DNA from: DASXMR01 sp036495525
Lineage (GTDB): Bacteria > Actinomycetota > Actinomycetes > Streptosporangiales > Streptosporangiaceae
Assembly: GCA_036495525.1 (NCBI GenBank)
Contig: DASXMR010000116.1
Coordinates: 1-18,732 of the forward strand
Length of the DNA stretch: 18,732 bases
Direction of reading: 5' to 3'
Shown here one piece after another: positions 14,881 through 18,732 of this stretch; the first letter of the stretch is position 1; the number at the start of each line of letters is the position of its first letter. A model generated the notes under the pieces. That model saw nothing but the letters and a program-made list of their open reading frames with translations, ran no database searches and was not told the origin of the DNA. The translations under genes and the position numbers were made by a program.

Positions 14881-15672
14881 CTACCCGTTCACCACCGCTC
14901 CGGATGCTGCCGATTCCGACCGGCTGGCGCCATCCGGCTCCCTAAGCACCGTATCCAAGAACGCGACCAGTTCGGCCGAGGTCAGCACCGCTCGTACCCC
15001 TATTCCGCCCGCGCCCCACACTTCGACGACGGCGCGGCGGCGCAGCCGCCATCCGCCGTGCGCCGAGCCGCGCACTGGCCTGGCGTGCTGACCCGCCAGG
15101 GCACGGCCGCCCGGCCAGGCGCGCAAGCCCGGCGCACCGCCGTGCTCGCGAGGCGGCCTGCGCTGACCATGCCTGCCGTCCTGGCCGCCACGGCTGCCGT
15201 CCAGACCGCTTCGACTTCCGTCCGAGCCGCCGCGGCTGCCCTCCTGCCCGCTGCTTCCGGCCCCGGCGCAGGTGCCGAGCCAGTCGGCTGACACCCGCAA
15301 GGTGCACCGGAACTCGCCGGATCCGGTGAGGTCGCTGCGGTCCCTGGCGCGCAGCGAGAAGTATTCCCGCTCGCCAGGCGGCTGCAGCCGTGACGGCGCG
15401 GACGGCGCCGCGGGCCCGGACAGCTCCGCTGGCTCGGGGAACCGGTCGTCGGGATCAGGCCACTGCGCCGCCTGCTCCGGGTCACCGCGGGCCGCGGTCA
15501 CCGCGGCGGCCAGCCGGGCCAGCTGGTAACCGCAGCGCTGCCCGACCGACCCGAACGGCTGACGGTCCCTGGTGAGGTTCAGGGTGATCTCGTACGGCTT
15601 GCCGGCCCGGTCGCGGCACGCTACCGCGGCAACCGACAGGACAGAGCCGTCCACGCAGCGTAGTTCCCCCAT
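14881..15672 (-). CDS. Hypothetical soluble protein with a low-complexity linker
   Basis: I do not recognise this 263-residue protein. It has no signal peptide or membrane segment. An N-terminal part (1-60) begins MGELRCVDGSVLSVAAVACRD and includes ITLNLTRDRQPFG. A middle part (about 100-136) has EYFSLRARDRSD and FRCTLRVSADWLG. Then comes a Gly/Ser/Asp/Arg linker (about 137-205) with a loose GSRGG-xDGSR repeat, and a compact C-terminus (about 207-245) WRLRRRAVVEVWG...LTSAELVAFLDTVL. High third-position GC supports real coding. The ATG at 15672 has no ribosome-binding site but stands 6 bases after TAGCGT, suggesting a leaderless message. Lying 52 bases upstream of the prenyl synthase gene, it may share its transcript. 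Confidence 0.7.
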   Translation of the reverse strand: MGELRCVDGSVLSVAAVACRDRAGKPYEITLNLTRDRQPFGSVGQRCGYQLARLAAAVTAARGDPEQAAQWPDPDDRFPEPAELSGPAAPSAPSRLQPPGEREYFSLRARDRSDLTGSGEFRCTLRVSADWLGTCAGAGSSGQEGSRGGSDGSRSGLDGSRGGQDGRHGQRRPPREHGGAPGLRAWPGGRALAGQHARPVRGSAHGGWRLRRRAVVEVWGAGGIGVRAVLTSAELVAFLDTVLREPDGASRSESAASGAVVNG

Positions 15673-15678
15673 AACGGA

Positions 15679-15684
15679 ACGCTA
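15679..15684 (-). promoter_or_regulatory. Candidate -10 element of a leaderless transcript
   Basis: On the minus strand TAGCGT is followed by six bases and the ATG at 15672, the same arrangement as TAGCCT before the gene at 833. The -35 region would fall inside the terminator hairpin of the upstream PEPCK gene. Confidence 0.35.
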
Positions 15685-15698
15685 GCTCTTCGGAGCCG

Positions 15699-15738
15699 AA
15701 AATGGCACCCCCCGCGCTGCCGGGCGCGAGGGGTGCCA
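15699..15738 (-). terminator. Intrinsic terminator of the PEPCK gene
   Basis: TGGCACCCC (15703-15711) pairs with GGGGTGCCA (15730-15738). After one mismatch (15712/15729) five more pairs (15713-15717 with 15724-15728) close a 6-base loop. On the minus strand the hairpin is followed by TTTT (15699-15702). It lies about 50 bases past the PEPCK stop. Confidence 0.82.
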
Positions 15739-15790
15739 CTCAATCCTGACCAGGCGCCTTGCCGTCAGCCGGCGGACGCCTGGCGCCGTC

Positions 15791-17329
15791 TCAGCCGCCG
15801 GAGACGGACTTGACGATCGCCTCGTCAAGCCCGGCGAACGAGCCGAGGTACTCGCGCCGTTCCCGCTTCAGCCTGGCCACCATCTGGTCGTACTCGGCGA
15901 CCCTGCCCTGCCGCTCGTAGAGCCGGCGAGGCTGCAGGATCTCGGTGTCGTCGATGCCGGGCAGCGACGTCGCGATCTCGTAGCCGAAGTCCGGGTCGCT
16001 CGCCCACTCGATCGTGCCGGAGACGATGGCCTCGACGATCGCCGACGAGTACGGGATCGTCACCTTCTTCGAGGTCGCGTCGTCGGTGCCGCCGATACGG
16101 CCGGTGTTGAGCACGAAGACCTTCAGCTCGTGGCTGTCCAGCAGCTCCAGCATCCGGTTGCCCATGTCGGCCATGTCCCGCGGGAAGAACGGGTTGGTGC
16201 CCGGCACCCGGAGGAACTTGCCTTCCTCGTCCTTGCCGCCAGCCGACGTGCCGGTGGTCTCGCCGAGCATGAAGTACGCGGCCGCCTGCGCCCGGTCAAG
16301 CCGCGCGACGGCGGGCACGATGTTCTCGTTCTTGTTGAGGATCAGCAGGAACTCAGCTGGCGGCACCTCGTTGCCCGGCCACGGGTCGACGTAGGAGAAG
16401 GGCCAGGTGGTACGCCCGTTCTTGGTGTAGGAAGTGTCGAAGAAGTCCACCTTGCCGTCGGCGTCGACCGAGACGTTCTCCAGGTAGGCGTCGGGCTTGG
16501 TGGTCGCGTTGTAGATAGCCGGCTCGAACTTCGGGTCCAGGCCGAAGGTCTTGGCGAAGCAGCCGTTCTCGGTGGTGTAGACCTTGCCGCCGGGCATCAG
16601 GCCGATGAAGTCGTCCTGGGCGGGCTTGCTGCTGAGCTGCGTGGTAAAGGTCGTCGTGGTCTTGCCGGTACCGGACAGGCCGACGATCAGCACCGCCGTC
16701 GGGCCGCCCTGCAGCGGGATCACCTTGCAGCCGGCGTGCAGCGACAGGCCGCCGCGGTTGTAGACGATGTTGTTCCACATCCGCAGCCCGCCCTTCTTGG
16801 ACTCACCGAAGTAGTCCGAGTTGAGCACGCGGGTGATGTTCTCGTTCAGGTCGACGGCAATCAGCCGGTCGTCCGGGTAGCCGGGGGCGGCGAGGTTCGG
16901 GGTGTAGATGACCGTGGTGTCCGGCTGCCACGTCGCCGGGTCGTAGTCGTCGCCGGCCGGGTAGTACAGCTGCTTCTGCATGCCAGCCACGTTGGCGTTG
17001 GCCGTCTCCATGATCAGCCGGGCCTGGGTGCGGAAGGCCGGGTCCGAGCCGATGTAGCCGTCGACGACCACCACGTCAGCGGTGCGGATGTAAGCATCCT
17101 GCTCAGCTGCGACGCGCCGGTACTCCTCGCGCGTGATGGTCTGCTTGGTGGCGTTGGTCGAGTCGTCAACGATGAACGTGGACCTGGTGCTCCGAGAGTC
17201 GACCCGAGCCTTGACCACCACGTTGTCGAACTCGGTGACCTTGCAGTTCGGCATCTTCTCCGTCAGCTCGCGGAGCCGTTCCGCCGTCGGATTCCACTCG
17301 ACCGAAGCGGCGTTTACCTCGTACACCAC
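15791..17329 (-). CDS. pckA: Phosphoenolpyruvate carboxykinase, ATP type
   Basis: A 512-residue cytosolic enzyme converting oxaloacetate and ATP to phosphoenolpyruvate, CO2 and ADP, the entry step of gluconeogenesis. Catalytic features align with E. coli PckA: Lys178-Lys179 in ESKKGG, His198 in LSLHAG, P-loop GLSGTGKTT (217-225), metal-binding Asp239/Asp240 and Arg306 in KNGRTTWPF. YLENVSVD and ENGCFAKTF are further family blocks. The GTP-type signature (PSACGKTN) is absent. Length is close to the E. coli enzyme (540). The frame extends to 17515, but AGGAGG seven bases before the GTG at 17329 sets the start; the next codon (17326) is also GTG. Its own promoter (17427-17454) and terminator (15699-15738) mark it as monocistronic. 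As I understand it, most actinomycetes studied use the GTP enzyme, so this type is notable. Confidence 0.94.
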   Translation of the reverse strand: MVYEVNAASVEWNPTAERLRELTEKMPNCKVTEFDNVVVKARVDSRSTRSTFIVDDSTNATKQTITREEYRRVAAEQDAYIRTADVVVVDGYIGSDPAFRTQARLIMETANANVAGMQKQLYYPAGDDYDPATWQPDTTVIYTPNLAAPGYPDDRLIAVDLNENITRVLNSDYFGESKKGGLRMWNNIVYNRGGLSLHAGCKVIPLQGGPTAVLIVGLSGTGKTTTTFTTQLSSKPAQDDFIGLMPGGKVYTTENGCFAKTFGLDPKFEPAIYNATTKPDAYLENVSVDADGKVDFFDTSYTKNGRTTWPFSYVDPWPGNEVPPAEFLLILNKNENIVPAVARLDRAQAAAYFMLGETTGTSAGGKDEEGKFLRVPGTNPFFPRDMADMGNRMLELLDSHELKVFVLNTGRIGGTDDATSKKVTIPYSSAIVEAIVSGTIEWASDPDFGYEIATSLPGIDDTEILQPRRLYERQGRVAEYDQMVARLKRERREYLGSFAGLDEAIVKSVSGG

Positions 17330-17426
17330 GACTGCTCCTCCTCGTGGGCGCGGCTGCGGCTCGCTCGGCCGGGGGGCCTGGACACGGCACGCAGCGCAAG
17401 CTGCCCTGTGCTCGCGGGATTTGGGG

Positions 17427-17454
17427 AGTGTACCCCGACAAGCCCTGCCCAAAA
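17427..17454 (-). promoter_or_regulatory. Candidate promoter of the PEPCK gene
   Basis: On the minus strand TTTTGG (17449-17454) and TACACT (17427-17432) are 16 bases apart. A start near 17420 would give a leader of about 90 bases ending in the AGGAGG site. The -10 is good and the -35 weak. Confidence 0.45.
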
Positions 17455-17480
17455 GAGGCGGCCGGACCTGCGATCCGGCC
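17449..17480 (-). terminator. Hairpin with T-rich tail downstream of the RHH-like gene
   Basis: GGCCGGA (17460-17466) pairs perfectly with TCCGGCC (17474-17480) around a 7-base loop. On the minus strand it is followed by a T-rich TCTTTTGG. It lies about 130 bases past the stop at 17613 and would separate that transcript from PEPCK. The tail doubles as the proposed PEPCK -35. Confidence 0.45.
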
Positions 17481-17612
17481 TCGCCGCAATGGCCAGCCGC
17501 AGGCGCTGGGCGCAACGGCCGCAGGTGCCAGGCGGCTGGCCGCGCCGGCGGCGGGAGGAGGAGCCGCCGCGGCAGCGGCGCAGCGCGTGGCGAGCACCCG
17601 CCGCAGCGCGTT

Positions 17613-18149
17613 CTAGCTGCCCGGACCCTCGGCCCTGACCTGCTCTACCCTGCGCAGGGCGTCCCGCAGGTCGGCAAGCCAGCTGTCCTCGTGCTGGCCG
17701 ACCAGGCGCACGCACCACGCCAGCGCCTCGCTGCGGCTGCGGGCTACGCCCGAGTCCACGAGGGTGTCGAGCACCAGTCGCTCGCTCTGGCGCAGCCGGG
17801 TCATCACGGGCACGGAAAATGTGGTGAACATCACTTCCCGGCCGGCGCAGACTACGCCCCAGGACACTTTCCGGCCGAATCTGTGCTCGGCCTCCCTGGC
17901 GATCTCGATCCGCTGGTCCCTGGTTTCCTCGCGGAACCTGCGGCTGCGCCCGGCGGCGGCAGCAGCGCGCTCGGCATCCGTGGCTCCCTCGGCGACTTCC
18001 GGATCAGCCAGGGTGCCGGTGATGGTGATCTCCTCACGGTCGAGCCGCACGGCGGGCGGCTCGGTGAACCAGTCGGCTGGCATCCGGCCGGCGAACCAGC
18101 CCCTCAGCTGCTCGGCTGCCGACAGCGCCGATGCTTCATCTGTACTCAT
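17613..18149 (-). CDS. Conserved hypothetical protein with ribbon-helix-helix-like C-terminal segment
   Basis: A 178-residue soluble protein. From memory, similar uncharacterised proteins are widespread in actinomycetes, with a strongly conserved second half. The N-terminal half (1-75) is acidic and Ala-rich. The core IEIAREAEHRFGRKVSWGVV (81-100) is followed by FTTFSVPVMTRLRQSERLVL (108-127) and then DTLVDSGVARSRSEALAWCV (128-147). The strand-helix-turn-helix order with SRSEA resembles CopG/Arc-type ribbon-helix-helix DNA-binding folds, which is inference only. The ATG at 18149 is chosen over the upstream ATG at 18236 because the extension (rich in Arg/Ser, with Cys and His) does not look coding. 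This ATG sits next to a promoter and inside an AT-rich palindrome, suggesting a leaderless, possibly self-regulated gene. Confidence 0.8.
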   Translation of the reverse strand: MSTDEASALSAAEQLRGWFAGRMPADWFTEPPAVRLDREEITITGTLADPEVAEGATDAERAAAAAGRSRRFREETRDQRIEIAREAEHRFGRKVSWGVVCAGREVMFTTFSVPVMTRLRQSERLVLDTLVDSGVARSRSEALAWCVRLVGQHEDSWLADLRDALRRVEQVRAEGPGS

Positions 18150-18164
18150 GTAATTATGATTACA
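18149..18164. promoter_or_regulatory. AT-rich perfect inverted repeat, probable operator
   Basis: TGTAAT (18149-18154), four bases, ATTACA (18159-18164). The arms are perfect inverted copies. It covers the whole proposed -10 element and touches the A of the minus-strand start codon. In DNA of about 70% GC a 16-base site with so few G/C bases is unlikely by chance. A dimeric repressor bound here would block transcription of the downstream gene. Confidence 0.55.
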
Positions 18165-18185
18165 CTGACAGGTCCTCGCACGCAA
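18156..18185 (-). promoter_or_regulatory. Candidate leaderless promoter of the RHH-like gene
   Basis: On the minus strand TTGCGT (18180-18185) and AATCAT (18156-18161) are 18 bases apart. Six bases separate the -10 from the ATG at 18149, so the message would start at or beside the start codon. Confidence 0.45.
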
Positions 18186-18471
18186 GGCCCGCTGGCTCGC
18201 GGTCAGGCCCGGCGAGCGGGGTGAGCCGGACAGCATGTTCGCGGGCCTGGCTCAGCCCCTCCCCCTCCGAGCCTGGCAGCCGGGCCGGCTGGTCTTACCT
18301 GCTCACCCGGCAAGACAGCCAGGGACGCGGCCGGCTGCCCTGGCCGGCCGGGCCCTGCGACGGTCAGCCCGGCGGGCGGCGGCGCAGGCGCGTCAGCTCA
18401 GCGGGCCACGTAGGGGCAGGCCGGCCAGCCAGCGGCCACGCAGCTCGGCGGCGGGTCAGCTCGGCGGCTGG
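18165..18471. other. Intergenic region between the NlpC/P60 and RHH-like genes
   Basis: About 307 bases after the NlpC/P60 stop. Apart from the candidate -35 (18180-18185) and a short tandem repeat at the right end I see no gene, RNA or clear terminator. Short plus-strand frames here lack ribosome-binding sites and family matches. Confidence 0.45.
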
Positions 18472-18488
18472 TCAGCTCGGCAGGCTCG
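18441..18488. repeat. 16-bp tandem repeat, three copies, spanning a stop codon
   Basis: Units CAGCTCGGCGGCGGGT, CAGCTCGGCGGCTGGT and the diverged CAGCTCGGCAGGCTCG follow each other from 18441. The third unit encodes the last residues of the NlpC/P60 protein, and the stop (18472-18474) straddles units two and three. The first two units therefore look like copies of the gene's end placed after it. Confidence 0.6.
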
Positions 18489-18732
18489 CGGCCACGGCCG
18501 CGGCGAGCCTGGGGTAGACCGCTACCGCGCCGGCGAAGCCAGGGCCGCTGGTCACCGCGGGCACGATCTCCACGTCCTCGCCGGGCTCCGGAGCCTGGAT
18601 CATCCGGCCGCTCCCCAGGTAGATAGCGACGTGCGAGATGTACTGCGGCGCGGTCGGGTCGGTGTGGTAGAAGAGCAGGTCGCCAGGCTGCAGCGGGCTG
18701 ACAGCGACCTGCGGGCCGGTGCGCGCCTGGTC
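18472..18732 (-). CDS. NlpC/P60-family peptidoglycan endopeptidase, C-terminal fragment
   Basis: The last 86 residues of a gene cut by the right window edge. The typical end of an NlpC/P60 domain is visible: LQPGDLLFY (14-22 of the fragment), then SHVAIYLGSGRMIQAP (33-48). His34 is the catalytic His and Gln46 stands at the third polar position of the Cys-His-His/Asn/Gln triad. The catalytic Cys would lie upstream, outside the window. Members cut D-Glu-meso-diaminopimelate bonds in peptidoglycan stem peptides and are usually secreted. A short Ala-rich tail (RLAAAVAASLPS) follows the domain. It reads towards the RHH-like gene about 320 bases downstream. Confidence 0.9.
   Translation of the reverse strand, partial: DQARTGPQVAVSPLQPGDLLFYHTDPTAPQYISHVAIYLGSGRMIQAPEPGEDVEIVPAVTSGPGFAGAVAVYPRLAAAVAASLPS

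Noticed and set aside
17330..17515. N-terminal extension of PEPCK to 17515
   Set aside because: The extra 62 residues are Pro/Arg/Cys-rich and unlike PEPCK, and a strong AGGAGG site precedes the GTG at 17329.
16130..17638. Plus-strand open frame of about 500 codons opposite PEPCK
   Set aside because: Shadow of the PEPCK gene, which has all catalytic motifs on the minus strand.

Overview
The window comes from a chromosome with very high GC (roughly 70%) and strong GC preference at third codon positions. GTG starts are common and several genes look leaderless. Gene content points to an actinomycete: a PIN-PhoH protein, a Z-prenyl synthase of the Rv1086 type, an LCP-LytR_C protein, a DUF5941-like membrane protein and a DrrAB-type transporter. 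I cannot name the genus from sequence alone. No IS element, phage gene, CRISPR array or rRNA is visible.

Left part (1-3789). After a poorly defined left edge there is a complete initiator tRNA unit on the minus strand, with a promoter, a tRNA-fMet that encodes its own CCA, and a strong intrinsic terminator. Next, on the plus strand, come an LPG-synthase-TM (UPF0104-like) membrane protein and a translationally coupled DrrA/DrrB-type ABC exporter.

Middle part (3790-12255). A large minus-strand GT-C-type membrane glycosyltransferase-like protein is divergent from an LCP-family ligase (LytR-CpsA-Psr). The LCP gene converges, with a 12-nt gap, on a very unusual membrane protein. That protein keeps the outline of a CDP-alcohol phosphatidyltransferase plus a DUF5941-like tail, but most of its catalytic residues are gone and its active-site motif is split by more than 200 residues of low-complexity, repeat-bearing sequence. 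An IspD/TarI-family cytidylyltransferase lies divergent from it.

Right part (12337-18732). All genes are on the minus strand. In transcription order from the right edge they are: the C-terminus of an NlpC/P60 peptidase; a conserved small protein with a ribbon-helix-helix-like segment, whose promoter and start codon are covered by an AT-rich perfect palindrome; an ATP-type phosphoenolpyruvate carboxykinase with its own promoter and terminator; a hypothetical protein with a low-complexity linker; a short-chain Z-isoprenyl diphosphate synthase; a 353-bp leader-like gap; and the PIN-PhoH protein.

As a whole the window leans towards the cell envelope: prenyl carrier synthesis, membrane glycosyl transfer, glycopolymer ligation, CDP-polyol formation and peptidoglycan hydrolysis. 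Gluconeogenesis (PEPCK) and RNA metabolism (PhoH, initiator tRNA) are also present. The best candidates for something undescribed are the degenerate, insertion-split CDP-alcohol phosphatidyltransferase next to a cytidylyltransferase, and the palindrome-controlled RHH-like protein beside the PEPCK gene.
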